64,000 bases of DNA, taken from Pseudomonas sp. p1(2021b) (GTDB taxonomy: Bacteria; Pseudomonadota; Gammaproteobacteria; Pseudomonadales; Pseudomonadaceae). Shown here in pieces: positions 1 through 9,800 of this stretch. The DNA lies in NCBI RefSeq assembly GCF_020151015.1, contig NZ_CP083746.1, forward strand, positions 2,199,001-2,263,000. Direction: 5' to 3'. The position numbers were made by a program, and so were the translations under genes. Under the pieces are notes generated by a model, which saw only the letters and a program-made list of their open reading frames with translations, had not been told where the DNA came from and ran no database searches. Within the stretch, counting starts at the first letter, position 1, and each line of letters opens with the position of its first letter.

Positions 1-2
1 AG

Positions 3-2105
3 CACCGCCAGCTGATCCAGCTCGAGCAGCGCCTGCGTGCGGCGGGTATCGATGTCTTCGAAGCGGATATCCGTCCCCCGGAACGCTACCTGATGGAGCG
101 GTTCATCACCGCCCCGGTCCAGTTCAGCGGTCAACCTGATGCCCGGGGCGTACTCTGCGATGCCCAGCTCAAACCCCTGCCGGACTACCGCCCTACACTG
201 CGCCTGGTGTCGCTGGACATCGAGACCAGCGAGCGCGGCGAACTCTACAGTATTGCCCTGGAAGGTTGTGGCCAGCGCCAGGTCTACATGCTCGGGCCGG
301 CCAACGGCGATGCCCACGCGGAGGATTTCGACCTGCAGTACTGCGACGACCGTGCCCAGTTGCTCGAATGCCTCAATCGCTGGCTGGCCCGTCATGACCC
401 TGATGCAATCATCGGCTGGAGCCTGGTGCAGTTCGACCTGCGTGTGCTGCACGAGCACGCCACGCGACTGAAGGTGCCGCTGGCGTTGGGGCGTAACGGC
501 GCGCCGCTGACCTTGCGTGCCCATGGCAGCCGTAGCCATGTATTCGCCGATGCCCCGGGGCGCTTGCTGATCGACGGCATCGAGGCGCTGCGCTCGGCCA
601 CCTGGAGCTTCCCCTCGTTCAGCCTGGAAAGCGTCGCCCAGACGTTGCTGGGCGAGGGCAAGGCCATCGACACGCCCTACCAGCGCATGGACGAAATCAA
701 CCGCATGTTCGCCGAGGACAAGCCGGCCCTGGCCCGCTACAACCTCAAGGACTGCGAGCTGGTGACGCGGATCTTCGCCCATACGAAGCTGCTGGAATTC
801 CTCCTCGAGCGCTCGACTGTCACGGGTCTTGCAGTGGACCGCAGCGGGGGTTCGGTAGCCGCGTTCTGCCACCTGTACATCCCGCCGATGCACCGCCTGG
901 GCTATGTCGCGCCCACCCTGGGCAGCAGGCCGGACGAGGCCAGCCCCGGTGGTTTCGTCATGGACTCGCGCCCAGGCCTGTACGATTCGGTCCTGGTGCT
1001 CGATTACAAGAGCCTGTACCCCTCGATCATCCGCACGTTCCTGATCGACCCGGTGGGGCTGGTGGAAGGGCTGCGCCAACCCGATGACGAACATTCGGTC
1101 GAAGGGTTTCGCGGCGCCCGCTTTTCCCGTACCCGGCACAGCCTGCCTGCGATCGTCGAGCGAGTCTGGCAGGGGAGGGAGGCGGCCAAGCGCGCGGGCA
1201 ACGCGCCGCTGTCCCAGGCACTGAAGATCATCATGAATGCGTTCTACGGCGTGCTGGGCTCCAGCGGTTGCCGCTTCTTCGACCCGCGGCTGGCCTCGTC
1301 GATCACGATGCGGGGGCACCAGATCATGCGCCAGACCCGCGAGCTGATCGAAGCCCGGGGGTATGACGTGATCTATGGCGATACCGATTCCACCTTCGTC
1401 TGGCTCAAGGAGGCCCATGACGAGGCGTCGGCAGCGCGTATCGGTCGTGATCTGGTCGGGCAGGTCAACCAATGGTGGCGCGAGCACCTCAAGGTCAGCC
1501 TGAACCTGGACAGTGCACTGGAGTTGCAGTTCGAGACCCATTACCGGCGCTTCCTGATGCCCACCATCCGTGGCACCGAGGAGGGCAGCAAGAAGCGCTA
1601 TGCAGGCCTGGTGCGCCGTGCCGATGGACGCGAGGAGGTGATCTACAAGGGCCTGGAGTCGGTGCGTACCGACTGGTCACCGCTGGCTCGGCAATTCCAG
1701 CAGGAGTTGTATGGGCGGATCTTCCGTGGCCAGCCGTACCGCGACTACGTGCGTGATTACGTGCGCCGTACCCTGGCCGGTGAACAGGACGCGCTGCTGG
1801 TTTACCGCAAGCGCCTGCGCAGGCCCTTGCGCGACTACCAGCGCAATGTCCCACCCCACGTGCGCGCCGCGCGGCTGGCCGACGAATACAACGAGCGACT
1901 CGGCCGGCCGTTGCAATACCAGAATGGGGGCTGGATCAGCTATCTGATCACCACGTCCGGCCCCGAGCCTTTGGAAAACCGGCAATCGCCGATCGACCAC
2001 GAGCATTACCTGTCACGGCAGTTACAGCCCGTGGCCGATGCGATCCTGCCGTTCGTGGGCGATGAGTTCAACGCGCTGACCGATCGCCAATTGTTGCTGT
2101 TCTGA
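3..2105 (+). CDS. polB: DNA polymerase II, 5'-truncated by the window edge
   Basis: Family B DNA polymerase II, a damage-inducible replicative/translesion polymerase with 3'-5' proofreading. The reading frame is open to the window edge, and the first visible residues ([11 protein letters not shown]) are internal Pol II sequence, so the start lies outside. About 700 residues are visible against roughly 780 in the family, so some 80 residues are missing. Motifs in order: Exo I LDIETS near base 216, Exo II-type [14 protein letters not shown] near 410, Exo [12 protein letters not shown] near 740, polymerase motif [14 protein letters not shown] near 1003, motif [14 protein letters not shown] near 1225, motif [11 protein letters not shown] near 1375. 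Exonuclease and polymerase carboxylates are all present, so the enzyme looks intact. Any LexA site would lie outside the window. The next gene starts 77 nt downstream and is unrelated in function. Confidence 0.97.
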   Translation, partial: HRQLIQLEQRLRAAGIDVFEADIRPPERYLMERFITAPVQFSGQPDARGVLCDAQLKPLPDYRPTLRLVSLDIETSERGELYSIALEGCGQRQVYMLGPANGDAHAEDFDLQYCDDRAQLLECLNRWLARHDPDAIIGWSLVQFDLRVLHEHATRLKVPLALGRNGAPLTLRAHGSRSHVFADAPGRLLIDGIEALRSATWSFPSFSLESVAQTLLGEGKAIDTPYQRMDEINRMFAEDKPALARYNLKDCELVTRIFAHTKLLEFLLERSTVTGLAVDRSGGSVAAFCHLYIPPMHRLGYVAPTLGSRPDEASPGGFVMDSRPGLYDSVLVLDYKSLYPSIIRTFLIDPVGLVEGLRQPDDEHSVEGFRGARFSRTRHSLPAIVERVWQGREAAKRAGNAPLSQALKIIMNAFYGVLGSSGCRFFDPRLASSITMRGHQIMRQTRELIEARGYDVIYGDTDSTFVWLKEAHDEASAARIGRDLVGQVNQWWREHLKVSLNLDSALELQFETHYRRFLMPTIRGTEEGSKKRYAGLVRRADGREEVIYKGLESVRTDWSPLARQFQQELYGRIFRGQPYRDYVRDYVRRTLAGEQDALLVYRKRLRRPLRDYQRNVPPHVRAARLADEYNERLGRPLQYQNGGWISYLITTSGPEPLENRQSPIDHEHYLSRQLQPVADAILPFVGDEFNALTDRQLLLF

Positions 2106-2111
2106 CCGAGG

Positions 2112-2124
2112 TAGTAGCTATCTA
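2112..2124 (+). promoter_or_regulatory. Candidate -10/stationary-phase-type promoter motif upstream of the first NEL toxin gene
   Basis: The sequence tagtagctatctag lies about 60 nt before the start codon of the next gene. The same TAnCTATCTA core recurs at the equivalent position before the second NEL gene and before mqo. CTATCT resembles the sigma-70/RpoS -10 family. I see no convincing -35 box, which would suit an RpoS-type promoter. The functional assignment is inference. Confidence 0.3.
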
Positions 2125-2182
2125 GCGTCCTCCCGACCGTGTGGGCCCATAGCCTGCTGGCTTTGCCCCCGGGAGACGCAAC

Positions 2183-5100
2183 ATGGACAGCAGCGACAAT
2201 CTTGCCAATGCCGACGTGAACGTGACCAGGCTCGGACAGGCTGTCCAGGACAGACTCATCGCTCAGAACTTGCCCGGCTGGGTTCGCCAGGCCAACGTCA
2301 GGCAACTGGGCGCCCTTGGCCTGGCCTTGGGCGAGAGCCTGGAGCTGCGTCATCAGGTGGACGCGCTGCTCAAACGGATCGAGCCGCTGGACCGGTTCGT
2401 CGCATCACGCCTGGAAACCGCACTTCAGCAACGCTACCAGGCAACCTTCGATGTCAGGCGATGGCGGTTTCTCAGGGGCATTGCCCAGCCGGTCATCAAT
2501 GCGCAGCCCGTAGGCGCCCATTTGAATGAATGGCATTACAAGGACATCCCGTTGCTGGAAGCGGCACTGCGCAATTTCACCCTGGACGAAACCCGGCCGG
2601 GCACGCAGGCGCCGGGCAACCGCTTGACCCATCCACGCGCAGGCAAGGTCAAGCCACCCTCGGCGAGCGAGTTCGCCGGCTTGTGCCGTGAGCTGGACCT
2701 GGGGGCCGAGTACCAGCGACACCTGGAGGCGGTCTGGCAGGCAACGAAGGCAGGGCGTGAGGGGACCTGGCTGCTGGCCCAGTCGTCGCGCCAGGACATG
2801 CTGGTCGAAGCCTACCAAGGCAGGCTGATGGGACGCCTGACGGAACAGGAGCTGACGCTGATCGTCGAGCTGTGCCGGGAGGGCAAGCCTGGGCTGCTGG
2901 ACGGAGACCGGGTGGTCGCCAAGCAACTGAGCCTGCTGGGGTGCCCCCTGGAGCGGATCGTGGTGCTCGATGTCATCGAGCAAGGGGTGCTGCGCGGTAG
3001 CACTCGACGCGTCTTGCTGAACGTTCCGGAAGACCCGCATGGCGCCTGGAGCGCGTTTCCAAGCCTTCGCCAGGCCGCCAACGAGTTGGGGCGGCGCCTG
3101 CGGTCGAAGGTGTACCAGGCGTTTTTCGCCCGGTTCGTGCGTCGGCGCCATCGCCAGGCTTTCTACTCGGTGACGACCGAGCTCGAGGCGTTGACCATTT
3201 GGGCCAATCTGGACCTGAAGGAGCACATGAGCGCCTATCCCCTGCCGCTGTTCGAGAGCCTGGCGCGCTCAGGCATCGCTAAGATCAAGGACGATGCGGC
3301 GATGATCGCCACGCCGGTGGCGAAACTGGATGCGGCGCTGCAACGCGAACAGGACGAGCGCCTGCTTGCCGGGGGAGGATGGTTGGTCGGGCTGGCCGGC
3401 GTGTTCGTACCTGAAGTGGGGGCGTTCCTGCTGGCGACCACTGCCGTGGCGTTGCTGAAGGAAATCTTCCTCGGCGTGGAAGCCTGGCATGAAGGTGATG
3501 ACAGCCTTGCCTTGGATCATGTCATGAACGTGGCCAGGGATCTCTTGACGATCGGGGCCACGACCGTGGCGCTAGGCGCGGCCAGTCGCGCCTGGACACG
3601 ATCGACCCAGGTCGACGCCTGTGCACCGGCGCACCTGCACGACGGCGGCGTCAAATTATGGAACCATGACCTGCAACCGTTCCGCAGCACCACGCTGCCG
3701 CCGGCTGCCGTACGTGACGAACAGGGCGTGTACCGATTCGAGCAATCGACCTGGGTCGAGATGGATGGCCATTTCTATGCCGTGCATGCTACCGCTGATG
3801 GGCAATGGTGCCTGAGCCCTCGCCAGGGGCATGCCCCGGTGTTGGTACATAACGCTGCCGGTGCCTGGCGCGTATGGTCGGAACAGCCCACGCAATGGGA
3901 ACAGGTGCATCGCATGTTCCGCCGCTTCGGTGGTCGGTTCCGCGCGCTGGACGACGAGCAGATCGACCAGCTGCTGCTGATCCATGGCATCGATGGCGAT
4001 GACTTGCGTGGCTTGCATGTCCGAGGCGTGGCCCCGGATGCCGAACTGGTGGACAGCGTGATGCGGGTACGCCTGGATAAACGCATCCGGACGATGGTCG
4101 CTCATTTGCGTGCCGGTGAGCCTGTCGATGACCTGGTGGTGTTGCAACACGCCAGGCGCCTGGCGGGCGCGACCGAGCTGTCGGACCAGGACCTTGCCGA
4201 ACGCGCGTGGGCCGCCCGTCGGCAGTTGTTGCAGCAGTTGTACGAGAGCGCCCAGGCCAGCGACACGCCTGGCAGTCGTGCGTTGCGCAGGGTATTTCCC
4301 AGCCTGCACCCATACGCGGCGCAGGCCCTGGTCGAGCAAGCCAGCGCCGTGGACCGCGAGCATTTGATCGCTCGCGGGCGGGTCACCCTGCGCCTGGCCG
4401 AAATGGCCAGGGCGCGCAGCCTGCGGGTGCGTGCCATACGGGTGTACGAAGCCCTCCACTTCGATATGCCCCAGAACGCTGACCTGGCGCGGGTCGCGCT
4501 GGGCATGCTCGAACACCTGCCAGGCGCGGCCAGCGGGGTGCGTTGGCGGTTGTTCGAGGGCTATTCGAACGGGCCGCTGCTGTTCGGCACTGCACAGGGC
4601 ATGACAGCCTTCGACCTGGTGCACGTCCGTGGCCGTTTCATCCTGCTCGATGCACAGGGCCAGGTACAGGGCGAGGCGGGTGAGCTTTTCGAGGTCATGG
4701 CACGGGCCTATCGAATCGATCAACGCGATGCCATGCGTATCCATGATCCGTTCGATCACAACCTGCGGGTGCTGGTCGCCCGCCAGGCGATGGACCGCCG
4801 CGAGCGAACCTGGCGCCTGTTGGGCACGGACCGGTCCGGCATCCAGTTACATATGCCCTTGCGCCAGGCCGGAGGGCGGCTGGGCTATCCCCTGGGTGGG
4901 CATCGGCCGCACCAGGCGACGCAGGGCCTGGTGCCCTGGACGCTGAACATGGAGTTGCGCCGGGTCTATCCCGCCTATACCGAAGCGCAGATTGCCGATT
5001 GGGCGCTGGACATGCAGCGAGCGGGTAGGGACCTTGTGGTCGAACTGAGGGTATTGCATGAGCAATTGCGAGGGTTGCAGCGTGCCCTGTCGGAGTGGGT

Positions 5101-6718
5101 GGACGCCGCGCCACGCCGTACCCGTTCGGACCGGCGAGCGGTCAGGGAACGGCTGCTGGCCTGCTGGCAACGGGTCTCGAACGATGGTTTGCCGTTGACG
5201 GCCCAGGCGTCGGAGGCCCGGCTCGTATTGAGTAACTTCCGGCCGGGCCATCTGCCGGAACTGCCCGAGCGCAGTTTCGCGCATGTGATCGAGCTGTCCC
5301 TCATCGACATGGACCTGGAGCGTGTGCCTGGTAGCTTCCTTCGTGGGTTTACGCGCCTGCAGACCCTGCAGATCGCCAACAACCGGCTGGCACGCTTGCC
5401 GCCAGGGCTTGCGCAGATGTCGCAACTGCGAGAACTCGACCTGTACAGCAACCATATCGTGCTCGATGCCGGGCAAGCCATGGAGCTGTCAGGCTGCACC
5501 CAGCTGGAATGCATCAACCTTTCCTACAACCCATTGGGACGGACCTTCTCTCTTGTGGGTTTCGAGCGTTTGAACAGGCTGTTGATGCGCCATACCCAGG
5601 TTGGGCAGTTGCCATCGGGATTGCTCGATTGCCAGGAGCTCACCTTCGCCGACCTGAGTGACAACCCTATCGCCAGGCTGCCCGAGGCGTTTTTCCGGGC
5701 ACCGCTTTGGCTACGTCACCGCGTGTCGTTGGCGGGCAACCCGCTGACCCAGACAGATGCCCAAGCCTTGAGGGCGGATGCACAAGCCCTCGACCGGCAG
5801 AATGCCCATGCCCGCCAGTGGAGCGATGCCGCCCAGGCATCGCACCGGGATACGTTGCTACAGACGTGGTGCATGCTCGAGGCCATGCCAGGTTCGCAAG
5901 GCGTCATGGGCTTGTTACGGCGGTTATTGGGCACAGAGGAGTTCCAAAGCCGGCCACGGGCCTTGGCCACCCGCGTGTTCAAGCTGTTGCAGAGCCTGCG
6001 TGCCGATGCCGCGCTACGCGAAGAGCTGTTTGCCCATGCAGACGATGCCCTGACCTGCCAGGACAGTGCACTCTGGCGCTTCATCAATTTCGAGGTTCGG
6101 GTGATGGCGGCACGAGCGCGGGCCCAGACCACTGGCGTCGACCAACAGAACGCGCTGCTTCGCCTGGGGCGCCAGCTGTGGCGGTTGGCCGAAGTCGAGG
6201 TACGGGTGCGTCGCTACATTCAGGCGCTCGAAGCGGTGCGCACGCCGGTCGACCCCGTCGAGGTGAAGCTTGGCTATTACCTCGCCCTGCGCGGGCCACT
6301 GGATTTGCCCATCGAGGAAAGCGAGATGGCATACCCGTGGAGCTCACGTATAGACCCCTCCCAGGTCGAGCGCATTCGCACCGGAGTCCTCGCGGCGGAG
6401 GATCAGGAAGTCCTGACGGACTGGATGGTGGACCAGACCTATTGGCAGGAATACCTGGCGCAAACGCACCGACAAGCGTTCGACACGCTCAACGCCCCTC
6501 ACCATGAGGGCGTAGCCGCGTTGTTCGCCAGACTGGAGGCTGAGCGGGCGCGTCAGGACTTGCCCGCCAACGAGAGGCAGAGGCGGGTGGAGCAGATCGA
6601 GGCGCAGATCAACCGTGCCCATGACATCCAGAAGGCGGATGAACGTTACCTGAGGCGTCGCTTGACCAGCGAAGCGATGGAGGCAGCCTCAGGGCAAACC
6701 GCAATCGATGTTCGGTGA
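2183..6718 (+). CDS. LRR-NEL E3 ubiquitin ligase toxin with DUF6543-like N-terminal half (copy 1)
   Basis: A 1511-residue predicted effector that would ubiquitinate host proteins. Residues about 1-1000 resemble the DUF6543/dermonecrotic-toxin-like region of large Pseudomonas toxins, including a Gly/Val-rich hydrophobic stretch near 395-435 (GGGWLVGLAGVFVPEVGAFL). Residues about 1020-1190 hold leucine-rich repeats (LQTLQIANNRLARLPPGLAQ, LRELDLYSN, INLSYNPLG). Residues about 1225-1505 form an IpaH/SspH-type NEL domain, with catalytic Cys1292 in a C-Q-D motif followed by LLRLGRQLWRL and a Glu/Arg-rich helical tail. The start follows a good gggaga ribosome site. No Sec signal peptide is visible. 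The next gene is a diverged tandem copy. The NEL assignment is strong; the host target and secretion route are unknown. Confidence 0.88.
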   Translation: MDSSDNLANADVNVTRLGQAVQDRLIAQNLPGWVRQANVRQLGALGLALGESLELRHQVDALLKRIEPLDRFVASRLETALQQRYQATFDVRRWRFLRGIAQPVINAQPVGAHLNEWHYKDIPLLEAALRNFTLDETRPGTQAPGNRLTHPRAGKVKPPSASEFAGLCRELDLGAEYQRHLEAVWQATKAGREGTWLLAQSSRQDMLVEAYQGRLMGRLTEQELTLIVELCREGKPGLLDGDRVVAKQLSLLGCPLERIVVLDVIEQGVLRGSTRRVLLNVPEDPHGAWSAFPSLRQAANELGRRLRSKVYQAFFARFVRRRHRQAFYSVTTELEALTIWANLDLKEHMSAYPLPLFESLARSGIAKIKDDAAMIATPVAKLDAALQREQDERLLAGGGWLVGLAGVFVPEVGAFLLATTAVALLKEIFLGVEAWHEGDDSLALDHVMNVARDLLTIGATTVALGAASRAWTRSTQVDACAPAHLHDGGVKLWNHDLQPFRSTTLPPAAVRDEQGVYRFEQSTWVEMDGHFYAVHATADGQWCLSPRQGHAPVLVHNAAGAWRVWSEQPTQWEQVHRMFRRFGGRFRALDDEQIDQLLLIHGIDGDDLRGLHVRGVAPDAELVDSVMRVRLDKRIRTMVAHLRAGEPVDDLVVLQHARRLAGATELSDQDLAERAWAARRQLLQQLYESAQASDTPGSRALRRVFPSLHPYAAQALVEQASAVDREHLIARGRVTLRLAEMARARSLRVRAIRVYEALHFDMPQNADLARVALGMLEHLPGAASGVRWRLFEGYSNGPLLFGTAQGMTAFDLVHVRGRFILLDAQGQVQGEAGELFEVMARAYRIDQRDAMRIHDPFDHNLRVLVARQAMDRRERTWRLLGTDRSGIQLHMPLRQAGGRLGYPLGGHRPHQATQGLVPWTLNMELRRVYPAYTEAQIADWALDMQRAGRDLVVELRVLHEQLRGLQRALSEWVDAAPRRTRSDRRAVRERLLACWQRVSNDGLPLTAQASEARLVLSNFRPGHLPELPERSFAHVIELSLIDMDLERVPGSFLRGFTRLQTLQIANNRLARLPPGLAQMSQLRELDLYSNHIVLDAGQAMELSGCTQLECINLSYNPLGRTFSLVGFERLNRLLMRHTQVGQLPSGLLDCQELTFADLSDNPIARLPEAFFRAPLWLRHRVSLAGNPLTQTDAQALRADAQALDRQNAHARQWSDAAQASHRDTLLQTWCMLEAMPGSQGVMGLLRRLLGTEEFQSRPRALATRVFKLLQSLRADAALREELFAHADDALTCQDSALWRFINFEVRVMAARARAQTTGVDQQNALLRLGRQLWRLAEVEVRVRRYIQALEAVRTPVDPVEVKLGYYLALRGPLDLPIEESEMAYPWSSRIDPSQVERIRTGVLAAEDQEVLTDWMVDQTYWQEYLAQTHRQAFDTLNAPHHEGVAALFARLEAERARQDLPANERQRRVEQIEAQINRAHDIQKADERYLRRRLTSEAMEAASGQTAIDVR

Positions 6719-6728
6719 GCGCACGCAG

Positions 6729-6742
6729 GCGCTAACTATCTA
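6729..6742 (+). promoter_or_regulatory. Candidate promoter motif upstream of the second NEL toxin gene
   Basis: gcgctaactatcta lies about 63 nt before the chosen start, and the bases after it also resemble the leader of the first NEL gene. The identical 14-mer occurs before mqo at 22254. The second toxin gene may therefore have its own promoter rather than depend on read-through. This is inference from the shared motif only. Confidence 0.3.
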
Positions 6743-6804
6743 GTGCTCCGCGCCAGGTGCGGGTGCCTAAGCTCGCGTCTTCATCCACTGGAGACAAAAG
6801 CACC

Positions 6805-9800
6805 ATGGACGCTCATGAGCAGGACCGCCCCTCGACATCCAGGCGCGAGGACCAGGCGCATCAGGACCGCATCATCGCCAAGCGACTGCCCGCCTGGATG
6901 CGCTCGGCCCCGGCAGACCAAGTCGAAGTCCTCAAGGATGCCATGAAGCTGGGTCTGTATTATCAGGAACGTGCGCAAAAACGGCTCGAGCAGCTTCAGA
7001 ACATCGATACCTTCGCGGTGAGCCGGCTGGAAGCCGCCTTGAAGGTCAGGTTCAATGGTGACTACCCGGCCCGACAATGGCAGTTCCGTCTGGGCCATTG
7101 GCTGCCTGTGATCGGCAGCCAGCCCACCGGCAGTCACCTGAGCGAGGCGCATTATGAACAGGTGTCGCTGGTCGAGGCGGCACTGCGCAATTTCACCGAA
7201 GCTGAAGCCAAGCCGACGCAGATGCCCACGCAGGACGGGGTGTTCGCCAGCCTCCAACAGGCGCTGGCGAATATCTTCACCGGGCCGGGCAAGACCGACC
7301 AGCAGGCCCCGGGCAATGGCCTGGTCGACCCGACAGGGCAAGCCCAGGCAACGCCGAGCGCACAAGCGTTCGCTGCGCTGTGCCGTGAGCTCGACCTGGG
7401 CGGGCAATACCAGCAACACCTGGAGACGGTGTTGCAGCCAAGCGAAGAGGAGCCCCTGCCGACCGCTACATTGCTGGCGCGTGCGCAGCGCTATGCCATG
7501 CTGGTCGATGCCTGTGTGGCGCACATGAAAGGCACTTTGACCGATGCCGAATACCGGCTGCTGGTCGACCTGTGCCTGTTGCGCCAACCCCGGCAACTCG
7601 ATGGCAACCCACTGAAACTCCGGCGCCTGCAACTGTTGGGTATCGATCTTGAGCAGATCGTGGTGGTGGAAGTGCTCGACCAGGGGCTCGTCTACAACAC
7701 GGTCAATCGGGTGCTGGTATATATCCCGGCGGAACAGGAGGGTGCCTGGGGCGCGTACCGGGACCTGCGCCATTTCGCCAACGCCCTGGGCAAGCGCCTG
7801 CGCACACCCGCCTACCAGCGCGCCTTTGCCCGGTTCGTGCGGCGGCGTCACAGCTATGCATTCTTCCAGGCCGTGACAAGGGGCTACCAGGGCGTATCGG
7901 ACCTGGCCAACATCGATCTGCGCGAGCGCTTGGCGGACTATCCAGGGGCGTTGTTCGCCTGCCTCGGGCAGGCCCGGGTAGACCAGCTCAAGGATGACGC
8001 CAGGATGATCGCGGTCCCGGTCGCGGAAGTGGATCGCGAGGTGCAACGCAAACACGACCTGCGGCTCAAGGCCGAGGGCTGGGCGCTGCTCACACTGGCG
8101 GGCTTCTTCGTGCCAGGTATCGGCCTGGCCTTGCTCGCAGCCAGTACCTGGGAGCTGCTTGGCGAGGTCTATCACGGCGTCGAAGCTTGGCGCCAAGGCG
8201 AACGCGGCGATGCCCTGGACCATCTGTTGAACGTTGCCACTGATGTGGCGCTGCTTGGCGCCACCGCTGCAGGCGTGAGCCTGGCACAAAGGGCCTGGGC
8301 GCGCGCTTCGCTGGTGGACAGCATGGTGCCGGCCATGCTGGAAGATGGCTCGGTAAAACTGTGGAAAGCAGACCTGTCGTCGTTTCGCAGCGACCCTCCA
8401 CCCACGGCAGCGGTGCGTGACGACGCCGGTGTCCATCGCCTGGGCGAGCAGGCGTGGGTCGAAATGCAAGGCCAGTATTATCCGGTCACCGAACGTGCCG
8501 ACGATGGGCAATGGCAACTCGTGCCCCGCGAAGGCCACGGGCCGTTGCTCCGCCACAATGGCGCAGGGGCCTGGCGATCATGGACGGAACAACCCACCCA
8601 GTGGGCTGGCAAGCATTACCTGTTCCGACGTCTGGGTGGCCGCTTCACGGCGCTGGACGATGAACAGATCGATCAGGTCCTGGGCTTCCACGGTCTGGAG
8701 GAGGACGACCTGCGCGCCTGGCATGTGTATGGCCGGGCGCCGGAGGCGGAGCTGGTGGACAGTGTGGAACGTACCCAGCTCGACCAGCGTATACGCACCC
8801 TGATCAGCCAGTTGGGCTCAGGGCAGGCGGTCACGGACGCGCCGTTGCTGCAGCAGGCGAGGCGACTGCCAGGGGCGGCCAGCATCGGCGATCAAGCCCT
8901 GGCGGAGTGGGTCGCCGGGCAGCGCCGGGTGTTGCTACGGCAATTCCAGGACACTCTGCAAGGTTCGGACAGCATCGCGGTGGCGACGCTGCGGCGGGCG
9001 TTTCCCAGGCTGAGTCAGCGCAGCGCGCAGGCATTGCTGGATGCCGCGAGCGCTGCCGAGCGCCAGAGCCTTGCCCGTCGTTCACGGGTGCCGTTGCGGC
9101 TGGCCGAGGCTGCCAGGCTCCGTACCCGACGGACCCGTGTGGCAGGGGCCTGCGAGGCGTTGTACCTGGATGTACCCCAGGATGCGGACCTGGCGCGGGC
9201 GGTGTTGGGTATGCTCAGGCACCTGCCGAGCGCCGCAGGCGCAGTGCGCTGGCGCCTGTTAGAAAGCGCCGTGGATGGGCCAGTGCTGACGCAAATGACA
9301 GAAGGGGCCACGCCATGGGATCTGGTTCACATCGATGGCCGGTTTCGTAGGTTCCACGCCGATGGCACGGCCATTGGCGAGCCTGGCGAGTTGTTCGAGG
9401 TGATGGCGGGGGCTTATACGCAAGCCCAGCGCAGTGCCATGCAGGTCAACGAGCCCTTTGCCCATAACCTGCGGGTCATGATCGGCCGGTTGGCCATTTC
9501 CCGGCGCGAGGAGTTGGCGGGCCTGCTGGGTGACAGGGCTCCCCAGGGCTGGTTCCAACCTCCGCAACGCCTGGCCGATGGTCGTATCGGCTACCCGCTC
9601 AGCGGGCGTGGGGCCGGTAGCGGGGCGCAAGCGTTGCGCGTGAGGCTACGTAACCTGTACCCCAGTTTCAATGACACCCAGGTTGCCCTCTGGCTGGCCC
9701 AGCAGGCCGAACAGCCAGGCGGTGTCGATGCCGTCCTGGAACGGCTGGAGCGGGAGTACCGTTTGTTGACTCGCCACGTGAACGTCTGGATACGCCGCGC